A DNA stretch of 27,799 nucleotides from Candidatus Pollutiaquabacter sp. (GCA_903854075.1 CAINVI010000264.1:1-27799); one strand, 5' to 3'. Numbered from the stretch's first letter, positions 8,378-17,197 are shown. Notes: generated by a model from the sequence alone, not told the origin. Made by a program: numbers and translations.

Positions 8378-8710
8378 TTATTCTGTTTCCTGGTTGAAAT
8401 AATAATCAATAAATGCTGTCAGCTCGCCCTCCGAGTACGGCGACTCCTGTTGCTGAAAATCATTGACGGCTACACGTAATTCTTCCGCGCTAATCCGATC
8501 GTCGGCATCGGCATCGTACGCCCAATATTTCTCTGGCAAACTGTTCGTCACTGGAAGTGTCGTATTCCCCGGCAGCGTATCCTGTGAAGCGCCGGTTGGC
8601 GAAAAAATATCCAGCTTACCGGACCCTGACCCGTGATTATCGGCAAAGACAATGCTGAATCCTGTAAGCAGCAATGCCGGAAAGACAATGACTATAAATG
8701 AACGTTTCAT
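8378..8710 (-). CDS. Secreted EF-hand protein, hypothetical
   Basis: This 110-residue protein begins with a signal peptide or anchor (MKRSFIVIVFPALLLTGFSIVFA). A Pro/Ser/Thr-rich linker follows, then one canonical EF-hand loop at 66-77 (DADADDRISAEE, with D66, D68, D70 and E77 in coordinating positions). A second, degenerate helix-loop follows (SPYSEGELTAF). It probably binds calcium outside the cytoplasm; its role is unknown. It sits 33 nt after the receiver/HTH gene and 65 nt before purD on the same strand. Confidence 0.72.
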   Translation of the reverse strand: MKRSFIVIVFPALLLTGFSIVFADNHGSGSGKLDIFSPTGASQDTLPGNTTLPVTNSLPEKYWAYDADADDRISAEELRVAVNDFQQQESPYSEGELTAFIDYYFNQETE

Positions 8711-8743
8711 GGAGAAAAATGGGATAGTGTTAAAATTACACCA

Positions 8744-9871
8744 TCAGGCTTGCAAACGTTTTTTTTGCTGCCGAACCGCTTCTTCGCACTGCGCATACAA
8801 CGTGTACACCCCGGCAAGCGTTGTATCAATAGTGCTCCAGTCCATATTGGCATCGAGCATACGTTCGGCCTGTACTACTTGACCTTTTAGGGTACGCATA
8901 CCCATCGTGTCTATCGTAGGTTTAATTTTCTGAAGATATTTCTGTGCACGTTCACGATCTCTTTCTTGCTGAAATTGACGCAAGTGGTGGAGCAACTTAT
9001 CCATTGAACGGAGGAACACGTCCATCATACCGACAAGAAAAGGACGGTTGCCTCTTGCTAATCGCAATAAAAAATTCATATCTACTAACGATTCCGTATC
9101 GGATAGATCTACCGGCGTTTCAAAAGCCGTCGTGTAGGATGCTGCTGAAAAGGAAGGACGTGAATAACCAACCTGGTGATTGCCGGATAACATGGTTTCG
9201 GCGACCAGTTGCTCTTGTCGTACCGAAGGGTTTCCGGAGAGTTGAAGTTTTTTATCTTTCAAGTAACGGTAAATCGTCGACTTTCCAACACCGAGCTTAT
9301 TTGCCACCAGCACTACATTATTATTATAGCGAGCGAGGTAATGCTGGATGATCTGCATAGTATATTCCTCCAGCGTCTGCTCTTTGGAATCGGAGCCGGA
9401 CAGCTGAATAGAAGGTGTGGAGGCAAGGATGAAATTCTTTTCTATACGCTTTACCAACGCCTTATGCTCGTGGCGGAGTTGTACCGAACGAAGCGAAACG
9501 GTTATCGCATGCTCTAATAATTCGTAAACATTTTCATCTTTCGCTACTACTTCATCGGCACCAAGACGTACCAATAAGGTTTTATGAGCGGTAGAAGCAT
9601 CGGAAGTGAGTACAAAAAGAGGCGCTTCAGAATACCGAAGTCGCATTACGGATAGTAATTCCTCGATTCCGTGGTCTTCGTAGTGTTCGTCCAGAATGAT
9701 CAGGTCCGGCGAAGGAACCATGTCCGTAGACAAATCATTTACAGAAGCGACGGAAGCAACTTCGATATTATTCAGCGAACCGAGATGTGAGCCGATCAGT
9801 TCGCGATAGAATTCATCATCTGAAATCAGAAACAGTTTAAAGCTTGTTGGTAATGGCATGGTGGTTGGCAT
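8744..9871 (-). CDS. Response regulator with Fis-type HTH and degenerate Hpt-like domain
   Basis: Three modules are visible in 375 residues. A receiver (about 10-130) has D18/D19, phospho-acceptor D61, T89 and K111. A Fis-type helix-turn-helix (about 168-208, LVANKLGVGKSTIYRYLKDKK) would bind DNA. A C-terminal four-helix, Hpt-like region (about 262-370) follows, where the motif normally read as HKLKP is QKIKP, placing Gln at position 314 where the phospho-histidine belongs. There is no AAA+ domain, so it is not a standard sigma-54 activator despite the Fis-type HTH. It is an orphan: no kinase is adjacent. It may head a unit with the EF-hand gene and purD. Which start is used (M1 or M5) is unclear. 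Confidence 0.82.
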   Translation of the reverse strand: MPTTMPLPTSFKLFLISDDEFYRELIGSHLGSLNNIEVASVASVNDLSTDMVPSPDLIILDEHYEDHGIEELLSVMRLRYSEAPLFVLTSDASTAHKTLLVRLGADEVVAKDENVYELLEHAITVSLRSVQLRHEHKALVKRIEKNFILASTPSIQLSGSDSKEQTLEEYTMQIIQHYLARYNNNVVLVANKLGVGKSTIYRYLKDKKLQLSGNPSVRQEQLVAETMLSGNHQVGYSRPSFSAASYTTAFETPVDLSDTESLVDMNFLLRLARGNRPFLVGMMDVFLRSMDKLLHHLRQFQQERDRERAQKYLQKIKPTIDTMGMRTLKGQVVQAERMLDANMDWSTIDTTLAGVYTLYAQCEEAVRQQKKRLQA

Positions 9872-10104
9872 GGAGGTAAAACAACATGACCTTTTACTGC
9901 ATCGTTCAAAAAAGGTTCACCATAACATCGAACGACTTATAAACTACAGAAAAAATCACTTTTCAGATCATGTGCCAACATGTTGATAAGTACACCCTAA
10001 AAATAAACGCAGGAAAAGTGCAACCTTTTTCTACGAAATTCGTCAAGTAAGAAATAGGGTCGGCCTATCACAAGAGTGACTTTCTATTCCTGCACAACGG
10101 CAAC
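9872..10104. promoter_or_regulatory. Divergent intergenic region between receiver/HTH gene and M20 peptidase
   Basis: This 233-bp spacer must hold promoters for both flanking genes. No clean TAnnTTTG element is visible on either strand. A perfect 10-bp palindrome CAACATGTTG lies at 9976-9985, and read on the minus strand the adjacent bases give TTGGCACATGATCTGA (9978 down to 9963). That has a perfect -24-like half but a poor -12 half of a sigma-54 promoter. TCGTTC (9902-9907) and GAACGA (9930-9935) form a spaced inverted repeat. Confidence 0.35.
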
Positions 10105-11544
10105 ATGAAAAAAATACTGCTCGCCATCGGCGTTTTACTTGTTGTGTTGGGAATAAAAACGGCTGTTTTCGTTTCCCACCGCACCGAAGGCCTCGCACCG
10201 GTAAATAATTTTCCGGCAGATTCCTCAGCAGTACTTCACTTGCAACAAGCGGTGAACTTCGCCACCATTTCCAGCGAAGACGATCCGCTGTCGGGATTAC
10301 CGGCCATTGACAGTATGGTTACTTTCCTGCAACACACGTATCCTGAAGTTTTCCAAGCTATGGAGTGTCAGCCAATTGGCGGACACTCACTCTTGTTGCA
10401 TTGGAAAGGAACTAACAGCAGTGCTCCAGTAATTTTTTATGCTCACCTGGATGTGGTACCGGTGGAAGAATCCGCCAACAACACTTGGCGATTCGAACCG
10501 TTTGGCGAACCCTTCAACTACGATACCATCCGCGGTCGTGGTACGGTAGACGATAAAGCCGGTGTAATCGGTTTACTGGAAGCAACCACACGACTAATCA
10601 AGAACGGCCACCGTCCGAAGCGGGATATATATATTGCCTTTGGACACGACGAGGAGTCTGGCGGAAAAAATGGCGCGGCACAACTTGCAAAATACCTGGA
10701 AGAAAAAGGCATAAAAGCCGAATGGCTGTTGGACGAAGGTGGATTGGTGGCAGAAAACATGGTGCCGTTTGTAACCCCACCGGTTGCGCTGATTATGACG
10801 GCTGAAAAAGGATTCATGTCTGTCGAACTGACGACCAACGGAAACGGTGGCCACTCCAGTTTCCCTCCGAAGGAAACACCGATGGACATCATGATTGCCG
10901 GACTACAACGACTGCATGCTTCTCCATTTGAACGAAGCGCCATTCCAGCATTAGAGGGATTCATGGATCATACCGGTCCGGAAATGACATTTCCATTTAA
11001 CGTCATCTTTGCTAACCGCTGGCTGTTTCGGCCGATAATTCTGAACGAATATGAAAAAATTCCCGAAGCCAGCGCCATGATCCGTACCACGATGGCATGT
11101 ACTATACTGAAAGGCGGAGTAAAAGACAATGTTCTTCCCTCGCACGTGTCTGCAACACTGAATTTTCGAATTTTACCGGGAGAAACCTCGGCCGAAGTGC
11201 TGGCTTCCTTGGCGGAAAAACTCGATGATGAACGAATCATCATCCGTATGAAAGGAAAACCGGACGAACCTTCTGCCGTATCATCATCAACGAGTGAAGG
11301 TTTTGAAGCCATTACAAAAGCCGTACGCGCAGTATTTCCGGACGCTATTGTAGCGCCCAGCCTATCGATCGCTGCAACTGATTCACGGCACTTCTCCAAC
11401 GTAGCGAAAGACATTTATCGTTTTCTGCCGATACGTATGGACCGGAGTCTACTCTCCGGCATGCACGGCGCCAATGAACGAATCAGCGCAGCAGCATTTA
11501 CAGAGACGGTGCATTTTTATGAGAATCTGATTGGGCAGCAATAA
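10105..11544 (+). CDS. M20 family metallopeptidase, carboxypeptidase S / PM20D1-like
   Basis: The 479-residue protein begins with a membrane anchor or uncleaved signal (3-24). It carries the full M20 di-zinc set: H114 and D116 in FYAHLDVVPV, bridging D149 in GTVDDKAG, catalytic/metal E183-E184 in HDEESGG, D210 in LLDEGG, and H454 in GMHGANE near the end. A dimerisation (lid) domain lies between about 230 and 370. Length and the anchor match the CPS1/PM20D1 branch, which hydrolyses dipeptides or N-acyl amino acids, probably facing the periplasm here; the substrate cannot be told. It stands alone, convergent with the GNAT-like gene. Confidence 0.88.
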   Translation: MKKILLAIGVLLVVLGIKTAVFVSHRTEGLAPVNNFPADSSAVLHLQQAVNFATISSEDDPLSGLPAIDSMVTFLQHTYPEVFQAMECQPIGGHSLLLHWKGTNSSAPVIFYAHLDVVPVEESANNTWRFEPFGEPFNYDTIRGRGTVDDKAGVIGLLEATTRLIKNGHRPKRDIYIAFGHDEESGGKNGAAQLAKYLEEKGIKAEWLLDEGGLVAENMVPFVTPPVALIMTAEKGFMSVELTTNGNGGHSSFPPKETPMDIMIAGLQRLHASPFERSAIPALEGFMDHTGPEMTFPFNVIFANRWLFRPIILNEYEKIPEASAMIRTTMACTILKGGVKDNVLPSHVSATLNFRILPGETSAEVLASLAEKLDDERIIIRMKGKPDEPSAVSSSTSEGFEAITKAVRAVFPDAIVAPSLSIAATDSRHFSNVAKDIYRFLPIRMDRSLLSGMHGANERISAAAFTETVHFYENLIGQQ

Positions 11545-11594
11545 ATGAGCTCCATAGCCAGCGATGCGTCAAACCTCCAGTGCGAGTTATTATT

Positions 11595-12074
11595 TTACGG
11601 ATGGTAGCGTTTGAGCAATGGTAGCGATAGCTGCTTACTTATCTGTTCGGCTAACCGTTCGCCTTCAGTACTGAACGGCCAAGTGAATAACTGTTTCACT
11701 GGATGATCCTTTTGTATGGCCTTTACCGCTGAGATGGCGACGCGACCGGCGCGGCCTTGCTGCCGGAATTCCGGCAACACCAATGCAGAGCAAAGGTAAA
11801 CGGCGTCGAATATTTTTAGCGATACTGATTTCTTCAATAGCTCGCGCTCGCCAATTTCTCCCGTTAGAAAAGTATTCATAACCGCCGTGGAAGTGGGAAT
11901 AAGCAATACCCAAACTACCGGACCGTCACCCTCTACTTCTTCAGATAAGGTAGCCGGATGTAGTTGTTCCAGTTGCTGCATCACCTCCGGGGTTACGTCG
12001 AGTTGCTCCGGATCGTTTTTCGTCGCGAAGAACTCCTCCGCCAGGCGGATCATTCGCTCGAAATTTGTTGGCAT
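11595..12074 (-). CDS. GNAT-like acyltransferase-fold hypothetical protein
   Basis: In this 159-residue protein the segment LCSALVLPEFRQQGRA (about 94-109) reads as strand beta-4 plus the acetyl-CoA pyrophosphate loop of GNAT enzymes (Q/R-x-x-G-x-A/G). An amphipathic helix and a final strand/helix follow as in that fold. The N-terminal part (to about 50) is not obviously GNAT-like. Catalytic competence and substrate are unknown. It starts 14 nt after the stop of the barrel-like gene upstream on the same strand, so the two form an operon. Confidence 0.6.
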   Translation of the reverse strand: MPTNFERMIRLAEEFFATKNDPEQLDVTPEVMQQLEQLHPATLSEEVEGDGPVVWVLLIPTSTAVMNTFLTGEIGERELLKKSVSLKIFDAVYLCSALVLPEFRQQGRAGRVAISAVKAIQKDHPVKQLFTWPFSTEGERLAEQISKQLSLPLLKRYHP

Positions 12075-12088
12075 ACCGGTAGGATTGC

Positions 12089-12553
12089 TTATTTAGAAAC
12101 GCGCTTAAAGCTCAGTCCTTCGCCAAAACGGTAACGAGCAATAACACCAATGTTGGAATGGAAATTATCCTCGCTGCCGAAAGAAATTCCCGGGCGCCAG
12201 TCGAGGCCGACAGTCAATGGAAAATCAAAAGAATATTCCGCACCAAAATCACCCGATACACCAACACGAAAATCATTACCAATAAAAACTTCCGGTCCGA
12301 CACCCGGATAGAATTTTAATCCTTGCGGACCTTCATTGAGCGCGAACATCCAGTTGAAATACGTACCTATACCCAATCCATCGCCGAAATAAACAGCTGC
12401 ATGTAAACGTGGTTCAGCCTGAATAGGAATAGTGGCATCTAGTCCGATATAATTTCCAATACGGACGCCGGCTTCCCAGTTGGCTTGTGCATGAGAAAAA
12501 AGTCCGATAACACTGAACAGTACTACAAGTATGGCTTTCTTACTGAACTTCAT
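12089..12553 (-). CDS. Secreted small beta-barrel-like hypothetical protein
   Basis: A signal peptide (MKFSKKAILVVLFSVIGLFSHAQ) precedes about 130 residues of alternating strands rich in Gly, Phe and Tyr, including VRIGNYIGLD, FGDGLGIGTYFNW, GVSGDFGAEYSFDF and VIARYRFGEG. This pattern fits an outer-membrane beta-barrel of roughly eight strands. The specific function is unknown. It is the first gene of a two-gene minus-strand unit with the GNAT-like gene. Confidence 0.68.
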   Translation of the reverse strand: MKFSKKAILVVLFSVIGLFSHAQANWEAGVRIGNYIGLDATIPIQAEPRLHAAVYFGDGLGIGTYFNWMFALNEGPQGLKFYPGVGPEVFIGNDFRVGVSGDFGAEYSFDFPLTVGLDWRPGISFGSEDNFHSNIGVIARYRFGEGLSFKRVSK

Positions 12554-12681
12554 ACGATTTTTTGTTTTGAATATACGAAAATACTACTACCGCCGTACCA
12601 AACACTTTGATAATCGACAATAAACCAACAAACATGTCAACAGAATAAAACGCACCAAGAACACAAAGCGGCAGAATGAAG

Positions 12682-12689
12682 TACCTTTA
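12682..12689 (+). promoter_or_regulatory. Possible -7 element very close to the MFS start codon
   Basis: TACCTTTA differs from the Bacteroidota TAnnTTTG consensus by one base and lies 7 nt before the ATG at 12696. If used, transcription would start at or next to the start codon, giving a leaderless or nearly leaderless mRNA. No TTG at -33 is evident. Confidence 0.3.
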
Positions 12690-12695
12690 CACTCG

Positions 12696-13913
12696 ATGCT
12701 GAACATCCTGTCCTTATACCGCCAGGCGTTTTCCGATTTACAACGGAATGTATGGATACTGTCTGTGGCGATGTTCATCAATCGCAGCGGTTCCATGGTG
12801 TTGTTATTCACTTCGTTGTATATGACCAAGGAACTGCATTTCTCCATTGCACAAGCGGGACTGATCATGAGTCTGTACGGCATTGGAAGTGTTATCGGAT
12901 CCTATCTGGGAGGATGGCTGACCGACCGGATGAACTATTTCACGATCATGCTTTGGTCGCTGATCGGCTGCGGGGCTATTTTACTGCTGATGCTCTTTGC
13001 TACCAGTCCGCTGGCCATTAGTGCAATCATCTTCACGTATCCATTGATCGGCGATATGTTCCGACCGGCCAATTCCACGGCAATCGCCAATTACTCTTCG
13101 CCAGAAAACAGAACGAGATCTGTTTCACTCGTACGACTCGCCGTCAATCTTGGTTTTTCAGTAGGTCCTGCGATTGGAGGCTTCGTTGCATTGTATCTTG
13201 GTTACAAGTGGTTATTTGTACTGGATGCACTGACCAGTTTCGCAGCAGCAGGAATGTTGTACATCTACTTGCCTAAATATCCTCCTCAGTCTGTTACGGC
13301 TAACAATAAATTCGATGGACAACGGTCGCTATCCGCCTATAAAGACTTACGGTATCTGTTTTTCATTCTATTGGTCGCCTTGTACGGCACATTATTCTTT
13401 CAGTTGTTCTCCAGTGTACCGCAATACTTTAGTAAAATCCTCCATTACAGCGAAGATACTATTGGGCTCTTGCTGGCACTGAACGGAGCTATTGTTGTGT
13501 TGGTAGAGATGCCGCTGATGCTAAAACTGGAAAAGACGCAGCGAATATTCCGCTACATCATCATCGGTACCTTATGTCTGCCTGTTGCCTTCGGCATACT
13601 GTTGTTGGGCAAAACCGCTATTCTATTCTCTTTGATCTACACCGTATTCATCACACTGTCGGAAGTCTTTGCCATGCCGTTTATGATGAATTATGCTTTG
13701 TCACGCGGACCTGCTGACCGCCAAGGACAATACGCTGCACTTTACTCGATGGGATTTGGAATATCCACCATCATTGCTCCGGCTGTTGGGTTAGGCCTTG
13801 CAGACCGTTTCGGATTCAACACTCTTTTCGTCGTGTTGATAGGCGGAAGCCTGTTGCTCGCTGTATTATTTCAAACCATTAGAAAAGAAAGCGCCCGCCT
13901 TTCCGACAAATAG
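12696..13913 (+). CDS. MFS transporter, 12-helix drug/proton antiporter-like
   Basis: The 405-residue protein has about twelve hydrophobic helices in two halves with a central polar loop near 200-215. MFS motif A is present as LGGWLTDRMN (71-80) after helix 2, and a motif C-like segment NLGFSVGPAIGG (151-162) sits in helix 5, which is typical of proton-coupled antiporters. The substrate cannot be predicted; export of drugs or metabolites is the usual role. It is monocistronic, and its stop is 1 nt from the stop of the convergent T9SS gene. Confidence 0.85.
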   Translation: MLNILSLYRQAFSDLQRNVWILSVAMFINRSGSMVLLFTSLYMTKELHFSIAQAGLIMSLYGIGSVIGSYLGGWLTDRMNYFTIMLWSLIGCGAILLLMLFATSPLAISAIIFTYPLIGDMFRPANSTAIANYSSPENRTRSVSLVRLAVNLGFSVGPAIGGFVALYLGYKWLFVLDALTSFAAAGMLYIYLPKYPPQSVTANNKFDGQRSLSAYKDLRYLFFILLVALYGTLFFQLFSSVPQYFSKILHYSEDTIGLLLALNGAIVVLVEMPLMLKLEKTQRIFRYIIIGTLCLPVAFGILLLGKTAILFSLIYTVFITLSEVFAMPFMMNYALSRGPADRQGQYAALYSMGFGISTIIAPAVGLGLADRFGFNTLFVVLIGGSLLLAVLFQTIRKESARLSDK

Positions 13914-13914
13914 T

Positions 13915-15525
13915 TTAGTGCTGCACGAACAGTTTGGAGGAAAAGGAACTTTCGGTTGTAATCACTTTTATAAGGTAGCATCCTTCGGATAAGTCAACAG
14001 GAACGGTCTGTGTTTTTTCTGTAATTGGAATTTCTCGGACCATCCGGCCTTGCACATCAAAAACAGTAAGCAAACCATTTTCCAACGGAACATTAAAACA
14101 CACCGCTTTGCCGGAAGAAGGATTCGGATAAATGGAACGTATTGCTGTTTCAGCATTACCTACCGACGTTCCTATCCGTGAAAATTTTGCCACCCACGAA
14201 ACGAAATCATACGGATCCGGCGTCACGATTGATGTTGGCCCGAGCTGAGCACCGCCTTGAGCCGTTCCGGAAAAGTAACCTTCGTTATTGTTGGACAACG
14301 CCACAGAATAGGAAAACAAAATATTCACTCCTGAAACGTCCAAATGAAAGAGCGGCAGACCATTTCCATCATGATAGACCAAGGTGGCACCGCGTGCTGT
14401 TATCGATCCAGGAGCTCCAACAACTACGAAGTTGCCAAGATCAACTTGTCCGCGGTAGTCCATTAACAGATAAAATCCACCGGCATTATCCGCCACCATG
14501 TAACTTCCGTTGCTGACGTTCAAATCGCCGGTAATAGAGGGCTGATCAGGAATATCTTTCGCCCAAAGGACATTTCCGGCCGTATCATACTTGACGGTGA
14601 GTACATCATACACCCATTGAGGACCCTCTAAATGAATACCGTCCACCGTCACAGAGTCAAACAGCGAACGCGAGAAAAATATCGAGTTACCGGAAAGACA
14701 AATTTTCGCATCCTGAAAAGTAATATCGGGAATGGTCTTGAACCAGCTACCATTACCTGCCGCATCGACCTTTCCTACATACGAGTTGTAACCGGTGTTG
14801 ACCGTTACGGGCAATCCCGCGAAAACATAATTACCAAAGCCTATACCTCCGGTCACGTAAACGGCACCGTCACCATCGACGGAAAAGTCGGCTAGGCTGG
14901 CTTGCATTCCGGATAAATTGCGAACCAACGAGTCTTGTCCGGCGGCATCCAAGCAAATAGCATAACCGGTTGTCCAGGAGAAAAAAGCAATCCAGGCATT
15001 CCCATTCGGATCAAGAGTCAGATGAAATGGTTCTTCCAAATCCGGATAAGTCAAGGTCAAATTTCTCGATCTTAATACTGAACCGGTTGAATCCACAAAA
15101 AGTATGAACGCGTTGCGTGTGTATTGTACAGAATTATTTACCGTGAACAACAGCGTACTGTCCCACGACAAGGTATCCATAAACGTGCCGATAATAACAA
15201 GTTCCCCGTCGGGAGTTTTTTTCAGGGCCGACACCTCTGCTTTATTCCCAAGAAAATGACGGAAGCGCGGCGCTCCTTGTGCAGCATATCCAGAAACAAC
15301 ATGTGTTCCAAAAAGTTGTTGGCCAAAAATAACTCCATGCTCTAACAACCAGGCGCTGTAAAGATTTACATCAGCATCAGCGGTAATTGGAACAGCCGGA
15401 TACGACGGATTGAAGGCGTAGTTGGACGTGTCATAAATCGCCCAGTCGATTTGCTGAGCACGAGCTGTGAGCACGAATAAAAACAAGGAGAAGAAAACAA
15501 TTACCGATTGCTTTTTCATCATCAT
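13915..15525 (-). CDS. T9SS-exported protein with type A sorting domain and propeller-like repeats
   Basis: The N terminus is a signal peptide (MMMKKQSVIVFFSLFLFVLTARAQ). The final ~80 residues are a type A C-terminal domain recognised by the type IX secretion system: SIYPNPSSGKAV, then VFDVQGRMVREI, DLSEGCYLIKV and SSKLFVQ. Between them, recurring segments such as KVDAAGNGSWFKTI, KYDTAGNVLWAKDI and KFSRIGTSVG suggest SBBP-like beta-propeller blades. The protein is probably exposed on the cell surface or released; no catalytic motif is visible. Three consecutive Met codons leave the exact start (15525, 15522 or 15519) open. Confidence 0.85.
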   Translation of the reverse strand: MMMKKQSVIVFFSLFLFVLTARAQQIDWAIYDTSNYAFNPSYPAVPITADADVNLYSAWLLEHGVIFGQQLFGTHVVSGYAAQGAPRFRHFLGNKAEVSALKKTPDGELVIIGTFMDTLSWDSTLLFTVNNSVQYTRNAFILFVDSTGSVLRSRNLTLTYPDLEEPFHLTLDPNGNAWIAFFSWTTGYAICLDAAGQDSLVRNLSGMQASLADFSVDGDGAVYVTGGIGFGNYVFAGLPVTVNTGYNSYVGKVDAAGNGSWFKTIPDITFQDAKICLSGNSIFFSRSLFDSVTVDGIHLEGPQWVYDVLTVKYDTAGNVLWAKDIPDQPSITGDLNVSNGSYMVADNAGGFYLLMDYRGQVDLGNFVVVGAPGSITARGATLVYHDGNGLPLFHLDVSGVNILFSYSVALSNNNEGYFSGTAQGGAQLGPTSIVTPDPYDFVSWVAKFSRIGTSVGNAETAIRSIYPNPSSGKAVCFNVPLENGLLTVFDVQGRMVREIPITEKTQTVPVDLSEGCYLIKVITTESSFSSKLFVQH

Positions 15526-15549
15526 GCCTTTTGGAGAAGTACGGACGAC

Positions 15550-15564
15550 TTCTGTTAAACAGAA
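15550..15564. repeat. 15-bp palindrome upstream of the T9SS gene
   Basis: TTCTGTT-A-AACAGAA is a perfect 7+7 inverted repeat with a single central base, 25 bp upstream of the minus-strand T9SS gene and just after the carboxylase stop. It is short for a terminator and has no T tract, so an operator is possible. Confidence 0.4.
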
Positions 15565-15573
15565 ATAAATATT

Positions 15574-17121
15574 CTAGAGCGGAATATTACCGTGCTTCTT
15601 TCGCGGCAATTTATCCACTTTGTTTTTCAGCATTTCGAAGGCCAAAATCAATTTACGACGAGTGTCTTCCGGGCGAATGACTTCATCGACATAGCCGTGT
15701 TCGGCCGCTTTGTACGGATTAGCGAACAGCTGATTATACTCCTGTTCCTTTTCCTTGAGCTTGGCAGCAGGATCTTTCGCTTCAGCAATCTCTTTTCTAA
15801 AAATAATTTCAGCCGCACCCTTAGCGCCCATCACCGCGATCTCGGCAGATGGCCATGCATAATTCATGTCTGCACCGATGTGCTTGGAGTTCATCACATC
15901 ATAAGCGCCGCCGTATGCTTTGCGGGTGATAACGGTAATACGCGGAACCGTAGCTTCACTGAAGGCATACAATAATTTTGCCCCGTTGGTAATAATTCCG
16001 TTCCATTCCTGGTCAGTACCCGGCAAGAAGCCCGGCACATCTTCGAATACCAACAACGGAATATTGAAGCAATCGCAGAAGCGCACGAAACGTGCCGCCT
16101 TAGTTGAGGCTTGTATATCCAACACACCCGCCAGATGCGCCGGTTGATTGGCGATGATGCCAATGCTTTTACCGGCTAGTCGGGCAAAGCCGACCACAAT
16201 ATTTTCGGCAAAGTCTTTATGAACTTCTAAGAAGGATGTTTCGTCGATGACTTCTTCAATCACTTCGCGGATATCGTAGGGTTGATTCGGATTATCCGGG
16301 ATGACGCTATTAAGTTTGGGACGCGATTCATTACCAGCCGTGTACGGAATAGCCGGGGCATCTTCTTCACAATTCTGCGGCATGTAGCTGAGCAACTGTT
16401 TCAACTTGCTGATACACTCAAGCCCGTTGGCTGCCGTGAAATGCGTAACGCCGGATTTGGTGGCGTGCGTCATGGCGCCGCCCAACTCCTCCGAGGTAAC
16501 ATCTTCGTGCGTTACCGTTTTCACGACATTCGGTCCGGTAACAAACATATACGAGGTGTTCTCAACCATCATGATAAAATCAGTGATAGCCGGAGAATAT
16601 ACGGCTCCGCCGGCGCACGGTCCCATGATGGCAGATATCTGCGGAATCACACCGGAAGCACGTACGTTGCGGTAGAAGATATCGGCGTAACCGCCCAGCG
16701 AAACAACACCTTCCTGAATACGAGCACCACCGGAATCGTTCAGTCCGATAACCGGCGCGCCATTCTGCATAGCAAGGTCCATGATGCGACAGATTTTCTT
16801 GGCATGTGTTTCGGATAATGATCCGCCGAAAACCGTGAAATCCTGCGCGTAGACATACACCAGGCGGCCATTGATACGGCCAAAGCCTGTCACCACTCCA
16901 TCGCCCAGGTATTTTTCCTTTTCCAACCCGAAATCGGTAGCCCGATGGGTAACGAACATGCCGATTTCTTCAAAAGAACCTTCGTCGAGCAGGAAATGCA
17001 AGCGCTCACGCGCCGTGAGTTTACCCTTTTTATGCTGTGCTGCTATACGGTCTTTGCCGCCGCCCGCCAACGCTTCATTAATCTTTTGTTCAAGCAGGTC
17101 TGTTTTCTCTTTCATATCCAT
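15574..17121 (-). CDS. Acyl-CoA carboxylase beta subunit, propionyl-CoA carboxylase type
   Basis: The 515-residue carboxyltransferase subunit transfers CO2 from carboxybiotin to an acyl-CoA. Visible blocks are HKKGKLTARERLHFLLDEGSFEE, the acyl-CoA-binding GGARIQEGVVSLGGYADIF, GPCAGGAVYSPAITDF, a biotin-side block around FEDVPGFLPGTDQEW, and the C-terminal RKAYGGAYDVMNSKH. Length and these blocks match PccB/MmdA-type subunits. Propionyl-CoA is the most likely substrate, but methylmalonyl-CoA decarboxylase alpha or another acyl-CoA is possible. Biotin carboxylase and biotin-carrier subunits are not in the window. Methylmalonyl-CoA epimerase, the next step for propionyl-CoA, is encoded 8 kb away. 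Confidence 0.9.
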   Translation of the reverse strand: MDMKEKTDLLEQKINEALAGGGKDRIAAQHKKGKLTARERLHFLLDEGSFEEIGMFVTHRATDFGLEKEKYLGDGVVTGFGRINGRLVYVYAQDFTVFGGSLSETHAKKICRIMDLAMQNGAPVIGLNDSGGARIQEGVVSLGGYADIFYRNVRASGVIPQISAIMGPCAGGAVYSPAITDFIMMVENTSYMFVTGPNVVKTVTHEDVTSEELGGAMTHATKSGVTHFTAANGLECISKLKQLLSYMPQNCEEDAPAIPYTAGNESRPKLNSVIPDNPNQPYDIREVIEEVIDETSFLEVHKDFAENIVVGFARLAGKSIGIIANQPAHLAGVLDIQASTKAARFVRFCDCFNIPLLVFEDVPGFLPGTDQEWNGIITNGAKLLYAFSEATVPRITVITRKAYGGAYDVMNSKHIGADMNYAWPSAEIAVMGAKGAAEIIFRKEIAEAKDPAAKLKEKEQEYNQLFANPYKAAEHGYVDEVIRPEDTRRKLILAFEMLKNKVDKLPRKKHGNIPL

Positions 17122-17189
17122 AAAAATAGTACCCGAAAGGTACGTAAAAAGTGCGTTCTGCCGAACGGAGCAATACGCGTTTCATTCCT

Positions 17190-17197
17190 TACCTTTA
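17190..17197 (+). promoter_or_regulatory. Possible -7 element abutting trpS
   Basis: TACCTTTA, one mismatch from TAnnTTTG, ends 4 nt before the trpS ATG. The same octamer stands in almost the same place before the MFS gene. It would imply a leaderless trpS mRNA. There is no convincing -33 element. Confidence 0.3.

Noticed and set aside
16282..16818. Plus-strand open frames opposite the carboxylase gene (including one running to 17557)
   Set aside because: They oppose a well-recognised carboxylase and the start of trpS, and their translations show no domain or sensible composition.
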